64,000 bases of DNA from Pedobacter punctiformis (GTDB lineage: Bacteria > Bacteroidota > Bacteroidia > Sphingobacteriales > Sphingobacteriaceae): positions 62,001 to 126,000 of the forward strand of contig NZ_JAPWGM010000002.1 of NCBI RefSeq assembly GCF_027213715.1, in the 5' to 3' direction. A program made the translations under genes and the position numbers. The notes below the pieces were generated by a model, which searched no databases, was not told where the DNA came from, and was given only the letters and a program-made list of their open reading frames with translations. Below, one piece after another: positions 18,278 to 28,878 of this stretch (position 1 is its first letter; each line of letters opens with the position of its first letter).

Positions 18278-20188
18278 ATGAATGTAAGAACCGTATTTGC
18301 TATTTTTTGGATTTTAACTTTGCTATTTACCGCTTCATGCAGAAATAAGGAAAAACCTAAAAGTAACCGGGATCATGTTCTTACCCGTGTGGCTCCGCAA
18401 AAAGATTATTTGTCTCTCATTATTTCTTTAGATACATTATCACCAGCTCAATATAAAAAGGCAATTTACAGGGAAAATGATTTGCTTAAGCATGTTCCGG
18501 ATAGCAGTACCAATTCATTTTATCATTTTTTCAGGGCAAAAAAGTATAATCTGGAGAAAAAAAGAGACAGCGCTTTGGCTGAGTATAAAAAGATGAACGA
18601 GCAACAAAATGATGATGTTGCCCTTTTTAAAAACTTTCTTATCCTGAATCATAGTCTTGGTAGTGGAGCAGTAGAAGCCACGTTGACAAATCAGATACTT
18701 TCAGGAATGCAAACTGCAGAACGTTCTAAGAGTAGGATTACCTATCTTTTTTACGATTTATTGGCAAGAGCATATTTTCAAAATGATAATACAAGAGAAG
18801 CATTTACATATGCTGAACGTTATTATAAAAACCATCCGTTTAAATTACATCCGGTTATTAAACAGAGATATTACGATATTTCCTTTTTGCTGGCCTCAGA
18901 CATGGGTAATTTTGATAAAATGATGCTTTATAATGTTAAAGCACGTAACCTGGCTAAGAGTATTGGCGATAGCCTGGCCATAGCCCGTACTTATGATAAT
19001 GAAGCCCGGATTTATGACCGGCAAGGGCAATATGACAAGACGCTGATGTGCAGCAGGATTTATTTCAATTACCTAAAGAAAACAAATAACCTGAATGATA
19101 TTGCATATAATAATTTGGCAACCAGCTTTATGCGCAACAAACAGCTGGATTCTGCTATTTATTATTACAATGGAGCGATTGACTTCTTAAACAAGAATGA
19201 GCCCGGAAATCCAAAAAGTGCTTCTTATAAAGGGCTGATAGAAGCTTATAAAATAAAGGGCGATTATAATAATGCATTTCGTCTGGCAGATTATACTTAT
19301 GCGCTTGAAATAAAAGAAATAAAACGAATAGAGGCTGTAAAGGTTGCTGAGTTACATGAAAAATATGAGACTGAAAAAAAAGACCGGAATATAGCAGAAC
19401 TTAACAGTCGTAATGTACTTAATGAAAAAATTATCCTTCAGCAGAGATGGACGCTTGGGTTGGCATTTCTGATATTTTTAGGCGTACTCTCATTTTTTTA
19501 TATAATATACAGACAGCAACGTCTGAAAGAAAGAAATAAACTGTTACAGTCAGAAAATCAACGTTTAAACATAGAGCAAAAACTGTTGCAGGCACAACTT
19601 AACCCACATTTTATTTTTAATGCAATTGCCAACCTGCAAGGATTGGTAACCTCCGGCGATACCAGAGAATTTCTACGGTACCTGGCTGCTTTTTCTAAAT
19701 TATTACGCAGTATCTTGGAACAGAGCCGGAAAGATTTTATTGATCTTGATGAAGAAATATCCTCTTTAGATAACTATCTTCAGTTACAGCAAATGCGGTT
19801 CACCGGGCTTTTTGAATACCATATAACAGCAGATGATAATTTGAGTTTAGAAAACATACTTATTCCGCCTATGCTGATACAACCCTTTGTTGAAAATTCT
19901 ATAGAGCATGGTTTCCGGAATATTCAGCATAAAGGGATTTTGAATATTATATTTAAAGTCGAAAATGATCAACTGGTTATAAACGTGGATGATAATGGCA
20001 GCGGGTTAACGCGTAAAGAAATTCCTAAACAAAAGAAACAATCTCTGGCGCAGATCATTTTGAAAGAAAGACTTGATGTACTTTTCAAATCAAAAGGGCT
20101 GGAGGCAAAATTTGTGGTTGAGGACAAAAAAAATACAGGTGGACAAGGAGTACTTGTGCAGATAGTAATACCGGTAGTAAAAGATTAA
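18278..20188 (+). CDS. LytS-type sensor histidine kinase with TPR region
   Basis: The 636-aa protein starts with a lipoprotein-like signal (FTASC), followed by helical TPR-type repeats to about residue 370. One transmembrane helix (about 390-410, WTLGLAFLIFLGVLSFFYII) and a coiled coil lead to the His_kinase domain. The phospho-acceptor is His444 in LNPHFIFNAI. The ATP-binding part follows (PPMLIQPFVENSIEHGF; DDNGSGL). It very probably phosphorylates the LytTR regulator encoded 12 nt downstream. Confidence 0.9.
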   Translation: MNVRTVFAIFWILTLLFTASCRNKEKPKSNRDHVLTRVAPQKDYLSLIISLDTLSPAQYKKAIYRENDLLKHVPDSSTNSFYHFFRAKKYNLEKKRDSALAEYKKMNEQQNDDVALFKNFLILNHSLGSGAVEATLTNQILSGMQTAERSKSRITYLFYDLLARAYFQNDNTREAFTYAERYYKNHPFKLHPVIKQRYYDISFLLASDMGNFDKMMLYNVKARNLAKSIGDSLAIARTYDNEARIYDRQGQYDKTLMCSRIYFNYLKKTNNLNDIAYNNLATSFMRNKQLDSAIYYYNGAIDFLNKNEPGNPKSASYKGLIEAYKIKGDYNNAFRLADYTYALEIKEIKRIEAVKVAELHEKYETEKKDRNIAELNSRNVLNEKIILQQRWTLGLAFLIFLGVLSFFYIIYRQQRLKERNKLLQSENQRLNIEQKLLQAQLNPHFIFNAIANLQGLVTSGDTREFLRYLAAFSKLLRSILEQSRKDFIDLDEEISSLDNYLQLQQMRFTGLFEYHITADDNLSLENILIPPMLIQPFVENSIEHGFRNIQHKGILNIIFKVENDQLVINVDDNGSGLTRKEIPKQKKQSLAQIILKERLDVLFKSKGLEAKFVVEDKKNTGGQGVLVQIVIPVVKD

Positions 20189-20200
20189 ACCTTAGAACGG

Positions 20201-20953
20201 ATGCAAATGAAACTTTATATTCTGGAAGATGAAATACGTATAATGCAGCACATTTTGCAAATTGTACAGCGTTTTGCTTATTTACAGGTGGTTGGCCATG
20301 CAGGAGAGGTAACTAAAGCAGCTGAAGAGATACCACTGTTGAAACCTGATATTATTTTGGCCGATATCCGGCTAAAGGATGGAGATAGTTTTCGCCTGTT
20401 TAATGAAATAGGGATTGAAGATTTCCAGGTGATTTTTCTCACCGCTTACGATCAATATGCTATACAAGCCCTTAACCTGGGCGCTTTTGGTTATCTGTTG
20501 AAACCAATAGATGAAACAGCTTTGGGCGAAGTACTGGACAGGTGTTACCAACACAGGGAACAGGAATATTTTGACAGGCAACAGCTGGAAATTGCCCGTA
20601 ATCACTATTTAACACAGGGCATTGGCGGTATTAAGCGCATTGCATTGAAAAGCCTTGAGTATATTGAAATTGTTGATACAGAAGATATTATGTATTGTCA
20701 AAGTGATAAAGGCTATACAACTTTTTACCTGAAAGATAGCCGTGAAATACTAGTGTCAAAAGGTTTAAAAGAATACGAAGCTATGCTGATACCTTTAGGT
20801 TTTTTACGTTGCCATCAGTCTTACCTGATCAATTTTCAATATGTAAAAAAGTATTACCGGGAAGGTTTTTTACAAATGCAGAATAATGAAAAAATACCTG
20901 TATCCAATCGTAAACGTGAAGAATTGCTTAAACACTTACAAAATATTTCTTAG
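20201..20953 (+). CDS. LytTR family response regulator
   Basis: The 250-aa protein has a receiver domain (phospho-acceptor Asp55 in LADIRLKDG; switch residues in FLTAYDQYAIQA and LLKPID) and a LytTR DNA-binding domain (about 145-245). It pairs with the kinase gene upstream. Translation could begin at either Met1 or Met3. Its 3' end lies 40 nt from the 3' end of a second LytTR gene on the opposite strand. Confidence 0.92.
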   Translation: MQMKLYILEDEIRIMQHILQIVQRFAYLQVVGHAGEVTKAAEEIPLLKPDIILADIRLKDGDSFRLFNEIGIEDFQVIFLTAYDQYAIQALNLGAFGYLLKPIDETALGEVLDRCYQHREQEYFDRQQLEIARNHYLTQGIGGIKRIALKSLEYIEIVDTEDIMYCQSDKGYTTFYLKDSREILVSKGLKEYEAMLIPLGFLRCHQSYLINFQYVKKYYREGFLQMQNNEKIPVSNRKREELLKHLQNIS

Positions 20954-20993
20954 AAATAAAGATTTAATCTAATTAGAAAGCGGAGTTGGATTT

Positions 20994-21728
20994 TTAATAA
21001 CCAATTATCTCCATAACGACATCTTTCATAGAATTGGAAATAGGAACATGAATATCACCTTTCATGATCAATTTAATTCCACCTTGTTTATTTATTTCCT
21101 TAATGTGGTTTTTGTTAATTATGTATGATTTTTGAACCCTTAAAAATTCAGGTCTTTTCTCTAATAATTGTTCAAAGAAAAATAAATTCTTGCTTACAAT
21201 AATTGGCTCTGTATCAATTAAATGGATATTGGTATAACTTCCATCTCCTTTTAAACAAATTATATCTTTATAATTAATACTCGAATAACCATGTCTGGTT
21301 GGGTAAAAGAAATTTTCAGCCGATACTGGATCTATACTTTGTTTTACAGGTTTTTTCTGTTTTCTGGCCTCCAGTCTGTTAATCGTTTTTGCCAGCTCCT
21401 CCGGATCTACAGGTTTTAAAAGATAATTTACAGTACCATATTTAAAAGCTTCTAACGCATGTTCTCCATAGGCAGATATAATTATAATATCCGTTTCGGG
21501 CAAAGGACCCAATTTTTCCAGGAGGTTAAACCCGGTTTCTTCTCCAAGTTTGATGTCTAAAAAAAGTATATCCGGTGTATTCTGCTCTAAAAATTCCAAC
21601 GCTTCATTAAAGATTGAATTGGTGCCAATAACTTCGACACTTTTACTGCAATAATAATCTAAGAGAAATTCAAGAGCATTAATAGCCCTTTGTTCATCAT
21701 CAATAATGTAACATTTTAATTTGCTCAT
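20994..21728 (-). CDS. LytTR family response regulator (second system)
   Basis: The 244-aa protein has a receiver domain with Asp58 (LFLDIKLGEE), IISAYGEHAL and LLKPVD, and a C-terminal LytTR domain (about 140-240; LKGDGSYTNIHL, FLRVQKSYIINKNHI). Its gene follows the large kinase gene by one nucleotide, so the two are translated from one transcript. It shares domain order but clearly differs in sequence from the convergent regulator. Confidence 0.92.
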   Translation of the reverse strand: MSKLKCYIIDDEQRAINALEFLLDYYCSKSVEVIGTNSIFNEALEFLEQNTPDILFLDIKLGEETGFNLLEKLGPLPETDIIIISAYGEHALEAFKYGTVNYLLKPVDPEELAKTINRLEARKQKKPVKQSIDPVSAENFFYPTRHGYSSINYKDIICLKGDGSYTNIHLIDTEPIIVSKNLFFFEQLLEKRPEFLRVQKSYIINKNHIKEINKQGGIKLIMKGDIHVPISNSMKDVVMEIIGY

Positions 21729-21729
21729 C

Positions 21730-24516
21730 TTATAAATCTAAATAAATTGTAGTTTTTATGCCCTTGGGATGGTTCGCTTTAAAATCAATACTGTTTGTAT
21801 GCGTATTGTTTTTAATATTGATAAAGTAGAGACGCTCTTTAATAATATACAGGGCATGGCCTTCTTTTAAAGGTAAGATTTTTTCTAAACATCCATTTCC
21901 ATTATCTGTAATAATTATTTGTAAATAACCATTTTTTTCTTTGAATTCAATATTTACTTCTTTATCAGGGTCCTGATTAGCAAAGCCGTGATCAATCACA
22001 TTTTCTATTATTGGTTGCACCAGCATTGCCGGAAGTTTAAGTTGATTGGCTTCTCTGTCGGAGTTAATTGTAAAACTAAATTTATCACTAAACCTTTTCT
22101 GTTGAATGTATAGGTACTTCTCCAGGAAATTTTTTTCTTCTGATACTGTTATGGTTGGTTTTAAATGAAAATCTAATATATTTCTATGCAGGGAAGCGAG
22201 GCGTTGCAGGTAAAATATGCCGTTATGCGTGTCTTTTTGGATAATATAATCCTGAAGAGTATTCAACGCATTAAATAAAAAATGGGGGTTAAGCTGGTTG
22301 AGAAAAGCACGGTTTTCAATTTCTGCAATGTGTTGTTCTAAGGCTATTTTCTTTAAGGTTTTCTTTTCCTGACTTTTTAATATTAATGAGGTAATTAATA
22401 CAACGATAATAACTGAAAATGCAATTAATAAAGTGAGGAATAAGCCGGTTTGCCAAAATGAAGGTTTAATTATAATTTCATATTTAATAATGGCTTCCTC
22501 ATTTTTTCCTGGTCTAATGGCTTTTATCTTTAAAATATATTTACCAGGACTTATGTTTGTCTGCAGAAAGGAATTATCTTTAAAAGGTATCCAGTTATCA
22601 CTTGTAGTCGATAATGAATACTCTTTAACGAAACTGTTATTTTCCGGATTTAAAAACTGAACAAGAAAATTAATTTGACTCGACTTCCCGCTCTCAATTT
22701 CAATTAAATTACTGTTTACATATATAGTACTGTCTTTAAGTATAATTTTTTCCAGATTGACTTTTATAGGAGTTGGTTTTTGATCAATTATTTTTTTATC
22801 TAAAGACATAAATCCTACATCTGTTAAGAGGAGGATATTATGTTTAGTTAAATCAAAATCTATTATTGAGAACCTTTTTGTGAAAAAAGCAGGGCTAAAT
22901 ATGGTTTCAATTTTATCCTTTGTATTATATTTTGAATAACTTAATCCATCGTCTCCTAAAAAATAAATAAGATTATCGTTTACCAATATCTTGTTGACAA
23001 TTTTACTGCTTAACTTATGGATTTTTTTAAAAGGAATAGCCGAAGTAAATATTCCTTTTGTGGTGCAAAAGAATATTAAACTATCATTGTGGAAATAAAT
23101 ATCATTAATAGTCCCCAATGGGCTTAATGATCGTTTCAAATCAATTTTTTTTGTCTCTTTATTTAATACGTAAACACTGTCATCGGCGGTAGAAAAGATT
23201 ACCTTGTCGTGGTAATAATCGCCTTTTCTGATTGCTGATGCAGGTACATCTATCAGTATTTTTTTCGATTTTTCATCCGTATAATATTCAATACTGTTAT
23301 TATTGAAAAAAACTTTAGCATCGTGCGAAATGTCTTTTTCTAACTTTTTAGCAAGATTGGAAAACGTCCGGAGAAAACCGGTTTTAGCTAAGTTTAACGA
23401 TAATTGGTTTTGTGGTTCTATATCGTACTTATTGGTGTTAAGCAAAATAAATTTACTTTCCAACAAGTTGTTAATTGCGACTAAGCTATCATTTATCGAT
23501 CTGATTTGATCATAACCTTCAATATTGTCTAATTTTAATAGGGAATAAACATATGGACTTAAATCCGGCTGGGTAATTACATTTAACCCTTTTCCGTTAA
23601 TGGTATACCAAATGTTGTTAACCTTGTCTTTACAAACAGAGAAACTGCTTCCTTTTTCACTTATTAATTTAAATGTTGCATTTTTTGGATTTTTAAAAAA
23701 ATCCTTTGCGTAGTATAATCCTCCATCAGTTCCACTTATGGCCAGGTATAATGAATAATCAACTATTTCTAAATCTACAATAAAACAATCAGGATGTTTA
23801 ATAAATGAGTTAATATCCAAAAGCTGGTAGATTTTATTTTGCTGCTTGATGAATATGTTATTTTTTAATAAAATAGTTCCGTACTTCCCCAGTCTGGTAC
23901 TGTTTTTTGCGAAAACCCTTTTTTTATTTAAGGAGAAATTCTTTGTAATATCAGCATGACTAAGGATATTGAATAAATTTTTATAAAAAAAAGGAAGTGG
24001 GGTTTGATTGGTATTGAGGTAATCCGTAAAAAAATTACTTTCTAATCTATTTGCCTTAATCTCTTTACCCTGAAGACTTATATTTTGCCCTGCTGTTATA
24101 AAATTGATTGAATTATTGCTCTTGTAACCATACATGATGGCGCCCACTATTTTTTCTTTCGATTTTAAATTGATAATGCCATCTGATTTAGTATTGATCT
24201 TGATTAGTTTGGAGTTATAAGTTAATGGCCACATTATATTCTCTTTTGGCTGGTAAAAGAGGTTGACTATGTTGTTGGCGGCCATTCCATTTGATGTGTC
24301 AAAAGTTTTAAACACATTACCATCATATTTAACTGCCCCCTTATTAGTACCTAACCATAACTTTCCGTCCTTATCACAAAGTATTTTATAAATTGTATTA
24401 CTGGGTAACCCTGAATTATAAATCGTAAAATTATAATTCAGTTTACTTGTTTGTGCAAAAACGCTAAAACAACTAATGAATAAAACGATTATAAATAAAG
24501 AGATCTTTTGTTTCAT
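21730..24516 (-). CDS. LytS-type sensor histidine kinase with two-component regulator propeller
   Basis: The 928-aa protein has a signal peptide (ends VFAQ) and a large periplasmic sensor with propeller repeats (LPSNTIYKILCDKDGKLWLG) followed by a Y_Y_Y-type domain (about 600-690). A transmembrane helix lies at about 695-717, then a His_kinase domain with His745 in LNPHFLFNAL, and an ATPase part (LPAMLVQPIIENVIDHGF; TDNGNG). The architecture is a shorter relative of Bacteroidota sensors that detect glycans, but the ligand is unknown. A TACTTTTG box (24524-24531) lies unusually close to the start. Confidence 0.9.
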   Translation of the reverse strand: MKQKISLFIIVLFISCFSVFAQTSKLNYNFTIYNSGLPSNTIYKILCDKDGKLWLGTNKGAVKYDGNVFKTFDTSNGMAANNIVNLFYQPKENIMWPLTYNSKLIKINTKSDGIINLKSKEKIVGAIMYGYKSNNSINFITAGQNISLQGKEIKANRLESNFFTDYLNTNQTPLPFFYKNLFNILSHADITKNFSLNKKRVFAKNSTRLGKYGTILLKNNIFIKQQNKIYQLLDINSFIKHPDCFIVDLEIVDYSLYLAISGTDGGLYYAKDFFKNPKNATFKLISEKGSSFSVCKDKVNNIWYTINGKGLNVITQPDLSPYVYSLLKLDNIEGYDQIRSINDSLVAINNLLESKFILLNTNKYDIEPQNQLSLNLAKTGFLRTFSNLAKKLEKDISHDAKVFFNNNSIEYYTDEKSKKILIDVPASAIRKGDYYHDKVIFSTADDSVYVLNKETKKIDLKRSLSPLGTINDIYFHNDSLIFFCTTKGIFTSAIPFKKIHKLSSKIVNKILVNDNLIYFLGDDGLSYSKYNTKDKIETIFSPAFFTKRFSIIDFDLTKHNILLLTDVGFMSLDKKIIDQKPTPIKVNLEKIILKDSTIYVNSNLIEIESGKSSQINFLVQFLNPENNSFVKEYSLSTTSDNWIPFKDNSFLQTNISPGKYILKIKAIRPGKNEEAIIKYEIIIKPSFWQTGLFLTLLIAFSVIIVVLITSLILKSQEKKTLKKIALEQHIAEIENRAFLNQLNPHFLFNALNTLQDYIIQKDTHNGIFYLQRLASLHRNILDFHLKPTITVSEEKNFLEKYLYIQQKRFSDKFSFTINSDREANQLKLPAMLVQPIIENVIDHGFANQDPDKEVNIEFKEKNGYLQIIITDNGNGCLEKILPLKEGHALYIIKERLYFINIKNNTHTNSIDFKANHPKGIKTTIYLDL

Positions 24517-24691
24517 TTTGTAACAAAAGTAATAGAATTAAAAATGATTCAATTACATTTTTAAAATTGAAGTGAATTTTGTAAAAGAATTATTCATCAA
24601 ATTACTTTTCAGCTAAATAAATTCTGAGGTGTAACAATTACAAATGTATACTCAGTTTTTATATAAAAGTTCTCCAGATTTAGAATAATTA

Positions 24692-26104
24692 TTATTTATC
24701 TATCATTTTCTCGATTTTATCTATCATTTTTTCTGCATTTCCATTGGTTCCACCAAGAATTATTGCTTTTTTATAGCTATTTAATGCTAAATCGTATTGC
24801 TTATTTGTAAAATAAGCTTCTCCTAAACTATCGAACAGATTAGCATCTTTAGGAAACTCTTTTGTAGCCAATTTAAATATTTCTATCGACTCATTATTTT
24901 TGCCAACTCTCAATAATTCATACCCTAATCTATTCAGCTCGCTTGGATTCTCAAAACTGTATTCATTTTCAGAATTTTTCTTGAGCAAATAGTACCTTTC
25001 TATAGCTTTATTCACATCGGCTAAAGATTCTTTTCTTATTGCCTGATAAATAGATTTTTTAGGAGTTTCGTAGTCTTTTCCTAGCATTAAGTTATGAATG
25101 CTATGTCCTAAATCCCAAACCCTGTTTAGATTATTAGAAAGCAGAATTATCGTCAGATTATTTTTTAAATCGTTTAAGAAAATGGACTCAAATTTATACG
25201 ATATGCCATTGTGTACTTGCAATTCATCCTTTTCAAAGTACATTCCAAGTGATCCGCCTTTGTCTTTTGCGTATGGATTATTCAATAAAGTTTGAAAAGA
25301 TTCTTTTGATATTAAACGATTATTATTCATCGCATCAATCCATTTGTACAAATCATTGATACCTACCCAAAGCCAGCCGCTAAAAAACTCCAATTCCGGG
25401 CATCGAACATTGTCCATATCATAACAAGACGTTCGATTTTTATAACCCAATTTTGGATCAAACACCGAATTTGTCATTTTCAATGGTTTCACTATATTTT
25501 TAATGACAAATTCTTCAAATGACATTCCGGTTACCTTTTCAATGATTTTTCTTTGCAAAAACACATTGCTATTTTCATACATATAATCAGTTCCCGGTTC
25601 AAAAAATAATTGATCATTGTTTCTTAAAATAATCCAAGTTTCTTCGTCATTTTTAGGCAAGAATTTTTCCACTTTAGGAATACCACTCGCATAATTAATC
25701 AAATGTCTTATCGTCACTTTCTTATCCCATTTTGGTAATCCCAAATTAAATTTTGAAATCGGGTCATCAAGATTAAGAATGCCCCGTTCAACTAAAATCA
25801 TTACCGCAACAGCATTAAATTCCTTAGCGATAGAGCCAATGTTAAATATTGCTTGATTATTTAAAGTAATTTGTTTCGTTTCGTCTGTAAAACCGAATGA
25901 TTTTTGATAAATAGGTTTATTATTTTTAACAACAAGAACATTTCCGTTGAATAAACCTCTTTCATAGGATTTTGTCATTAAAGAATCAATTTGATTGACA
26001 TAGGCCGGACTTTTTCCCGTTTTAAAATTTCTGGTACTGCAACTAAACAGGAGCAATAAAACTAAAAAGCAGCTGATATTTCTTGTTAGATTAAGTATTT
26101 TCAT
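24692..26104 (-). CDS. Serine hydrolase lipoprotein (beta-lactamase class C / PBP4*-like) with TPR
   Basis: The 470-aa protein has a lipoprotein signal (LLFSCS) and a beta-lactamase-fold domain: catalytic Ser91-x-x-Lys94 (SIAK), Tyr176-x-Asn (YEN), and a region after 300 where the KTG-like motif is not obvious. The C-terminal 100 residues form TPR helices. It probably hydrolyses peptide or ester bonds in the envelope. Its start is 6 nt after the stop of a paralogue, so both are in one operon. Resistance function should not be assumed. Confidence 0.8.
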   Translation of the reverse strand: MKILNLTRNISCFLVLLLLFSCSTRNFKTGKSPAYVNQIDSLMTKSYERGLFNGNVLVVKNNKPIYQKSFGFTDETKQITLNNQAIFNIGSIAKEFNAVAVMILVERGILNLDDPISKFNLGLPKWDKKVTIRHLINYASGIPKVEKFLPKNDEETWIILRNNDQLFFEPGTDYMYENSNVFLQRKIIEKVTGMSFEEFVIKNIVKPLKMTNSVFDPKLGYKNRTSCYDMDNVRCPELEFFSGWLWVGINDLYKWIDAMNNNRLISKESFQTLLNNPYAKDKGGSLGMYFEKDELQVHNGISYKFESIFLNDLKNNLTIILLSNNLNRVWDLGHSIHNLMLGKDYETPKKSIYQAIRKESLADVNKAIERYYLLKKNSENEYSFENPSELNRLGYELLRVGKNNESIEIFKLATKEFPKDANLFDSLGEAYFTNKQYDLALNSYKKAIILGGTNGNAEKMIDKIEKMIDK

Positions 26105-26110
26105 AAAGGT

Positions 26111-27646
26111 TTATTTTTTTAAAATATTTTCGATTTTACGAAGCATTTCTTTTGCGTTCTGATTGGTTGGTTCCAACTCTAATACTTTTTGATAATCAGC
26201 TTTAGATAACGTGTAATCCTTTTTATTAAAATAGGCTTCACCACGACTATCATAAGCGTTCGGGAAATTTGGAAATTCATTAATATTAAGTGTGAAAATT
26301 TTAATGGCATCATCTATTTTATTATTCTTTAAAAATTCATAACCCAAAGAGTTCAATTCGCTTTTATCCGAAAAATTATAGTCGTTTGGCTTTGTTATCT
26401 TCAGTTTTTTGTAAAGTTCAATTCCCTTATCGATATTTTTATTGGCTATTTTTTTTATGGTTAAAGAAATTGATTCTTTGGTAGGAGAGTCTAATGGGGG
26501 ATTTTTCCATTGATTCAAACTTGCAATGCTCCTAACTATTTCTTCTATCAGTTTCATATTGTTACCATTTGTCATCACAACAATGCCGTTTCCATCTTCC
26601 AAACTTCCAACGTAATGGCAAACAAATCCATAATTTCCGCCGCTGTGACCAAAGTATTTTGTCCCGTTAAAATCACGAGTAAATACCCCAAAATTATTTT
26701 CAAGTCTTTTTATTGACATATCTTTAGAAAGAACTTTGTTTGATTTTCCTTGTAATGACAATTGAGTTTCGATAATATATTTTGCCAAATCTGTCGGGTT
26801 TGTCCATAAACCCGCGGCTGCTTTTTCAGGATAAATATGATACTTGCCAACAACCTCAATGTTCCCATGATAACCGGTTGCTAATAAATTTTTCTTGTCG
26901 GTAAAAGGGGGTTGATTAAAGGAACTGTGTGTCATTCCTAATGGAGTTAATACATTTTTCAGTAAATAATCTTCATACTTTTCACCTGTTATATCTTCAA
27001 GGATTAATTGGGAAACTGTTGTTCCTCCACCTGAATATTGAAATTTTAAGCCTGGCTCAAAAACAGAAAGAACCGCATTAGAATTAGCAGGTTTCAAACC
27101 ATCAAGAATTTGAGTGATAGTGGGCAAATCTTGCCCTTTTTCATAACCTCCAAAACCTTGTACAGATAAACCCGCTTTGTGAGATAACAAATCAGCAGTG
27201 GTAATTTTTTTCCCTTTTGAAATAGAATCGTAAGGAAATTTCCACTTTTTTAAATAATTATTAATATCGCTATCTACATTTAATTTTTGCTCTTCTACCA
27301 ACTTCAAGACTCCTAAGCTGTTAAAAGATTTACTAATAGAAGCAGCCTGAAAAAGGGTTTCTGTAGTTGCCGATTTTTTCTCTGACACATCTGCGAAACC
27401 ATAGGCTTTCACCCATTCTATTTTGTAATCCTTCACGACAGCAATACTTACGGCATTTACTTCGTAAAAATCCATTCGCTCTTTTAAGGTCGATTTTTTA
27501 TTTTTAGTCTTGTCCCAAGAATTTAGATTATTTTCAAATGATTTGATTTTTTCGTTTACATTTTGTGAAAAAGCGTTGAATGATAAAATCAGAAAAAAGG
27601 CAAGGCTTGTTTGTTTGATTTTGAAAACTGTTGGATTGCAATTCAT
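26111..27646 (-). CDS. Serine hydrolase (beta-lactamase class C-like) with TPR
   Basis: The 511-aa paralogue of the downstream gene has a signal peptide (ends AFSQ), Ser103-x-x-Lys106 (SISK), a YSG motif in place of Tyr-x-Asn (FQYSGGGTTVSQ), and an HSG triad (FGHSGGNYG). A C-terminal TPR part follows. It is the first gene of a two-gene operon, and the membrane-bound AraC regulator lies 95 nt upstream on the same strand. Substrate unknown. Confidence 0.82.
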   Translation of the reverse strand: MNCNPTVFKIKQTSLAFFLILSFNAFSQNVNEKIKSFENNLNSWDKTKNKKSTLKERMDFYEVNAVSIAVVKDYKIEWVKAYGFADVSEKKSATTETLFQAASISKSFNSLGVLKLVEEQKLNVDSDINNYLKKWKFPYDSISKGKKITTADLLSHKAGLSVQGFGGYEKGQDLPTITQILDGLKPANSNAVLSVFEPGLKFQYSGGGTTVSQLILEDITGEKYEDYLLKNVLTPLGMTHSSFNQPPFTDKKNLLATGYHGNIEVVGKYHIYPEKAAAGLWTNPTDLAKYIIETQLSLQGKSNKVLSKDMSIKRLENNFGVFTRDFNGTKYFGHSGGNYGFVCHYVGSLEDGNGIVVMTNGNNMKLIEEIVRSIASLNQWKNPPLDSPTKESISLTIKKIANKNIDKGIELYKKLKITKPNDYNFSDKSELNSLGYEFLKNNKIDDAIKIFTLNINEFPNFPNAYDSRGEAYFNKKDYTLSKADYQKVLELEPTNQNAKEMLRKIENILKK

Positions 27647-27741
27647 TTTAGACTCAATTATTTTGTCGCAAATATGTGCCAGAATGCTTGAATACGCGAC
27701 CGATTAAAAAAAGTCGAACGCATTTGTTAGAAAAAAGCGAA

Positions 27742-28878
27742 TTAATTTGAATTTTTTCTAAAATCTGTTGGTGTTTTTCCTGTATATTTTTTGAAAGACG
27801 TATTAAACGAAGATTTGGAATTGAAACCAACCTGATACAAGATTTCCAAAATAGTCAGTTCTTTTTGAGAAGGATCTTTAAGGATTTGCATTGCTTTTTC
27901 AATTCTATATTCATTTACGAAATCGAAAAAGTGTTTTTCCATATACAAATTAATCAAAATAGATAAATCTTTGACCGGCATTTTTAACTGTTCGGCCAAA
28001 TACTGAATCGTTAATGAAGGATCCAGATAAGGTTCTTTTTCAATCATAAAATCTTTTAAAGATTCTATTTGCTTATTTTTTTCGCCATCGATTACAGGAG
28101 AGGATTTTTGTGTCGGGACAACATCTGTAATCGGTTTTAATTGAGAATTGATGCCTCTGAAAAATTCAGGTTTGTTTAACGCAACAAATAGATACCAGCA
28201 AGTACAAAATAAAAAAGCAAAGCCATCAAGCGTTACAACCCAGTCCCGGATCTCACCTCGGCCAAAGGTAAGAGTAATCCCCCATCTTATAAGGACTATA
28301 AAATGTAAGACATAATACAGAATGGTTATTTTGTAAAGGGCGTTGAGTACAGAAATATTGGGATTCGTATAATTTTCGAGATAGACCGTTTTAGACTTTC
28401 TGATTATCAAAAACGAAGCAATAAAATAGACCTGAAACAGCAATTCAAAAAGAAATCCAAAAAAATAGGTAAGGGGCATTTGATTCATCCCTTTTAAAAA
28501 AATCATTTTCATGGCTGCATCTCCAAAATATATTCCCGGCGCTAAATACAGATTGAAGGCAACAAACGGAATCGCATGTAGTAAATGTTTTGGTTTTAAT
28601 CGAAAGTTAGTGTAACAAACGGACAATACATAGAGATAAAATGATGCTGAAACCAAATAGACAATACTCCAACGAAATGCTTCGAGGTTGATGAAATTAA
28701 CAGGAAAATCACGCATCAAAAATTTACAAGCATCTACAGCATTTGCGAAAAGAAAGAAAGCAAGAAGGCGATTTCCAAGTCTTTGTTTTGTTTTTACGGT
28801 TAGCAAAAACAAAGCAAGAAAAAGTACCATAAAAATCCCGATGAAAGCAGCTATTTCTAAAAAATGACTTCTATCCAT
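27742..28878 (-). CDS. Membrane-bound AraC family regulator
   Basis: The 378-aa protein has about seven N-terminal transmembrane helices (residues 8-240) and a C-terminal AraC HTH domain (about 275-375; LTIQYLAEQLKMPVKDLSIL, ILEILYQVGFNSKSSFNTSF). This is a common Bacteroidota arrangement in which the DNA-binding domain stays tethered to the membrane. It lies just upstream of the two serine hydrolase genes, its likely targets. Confidence 0.85.
   Translation of the reverse strand: MDRSHFLEIAAFIGIFMVLFLALFLLTVKTKQRLGNRLLAFFLFANAVDACKFLMRDFPVNFINLEAFRWSIVYLVSASFYLYVLSVCYTNFRLKPKHLLHAIPFVAFNLYLAPGIYFGDAAMKMIFLKGMNQMPLTYFFGFLFELLFQVYFIASFLIIRKSKTVYLENYTNPNISVLNALYKITILYYVLHFIVLIRWGITLTFGRGEIRDWVVTLDGFAFLFCTCWYLFVALNKPEFFRGINSQLKPITDVVPTQKSSPVIDGEKNKQIESLKDFMIEKEPYLDPSLTIQYLAEQLKMPVKDLSILINLYMEKHFFDFVNEYRIEKAMQILKDPSQKELTILEILYQVGFNSKSSFNTSFKKYTGKTPTDFRKNSN

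Noticed and set aside
24692..27646. Beta-lactam resistance through the two class C-like hydrolases
   Set aside because: The fold is shared with many esterases and peptidases; the Tyr-x-Asn motif is altered in one and KTG is not clear in the other.
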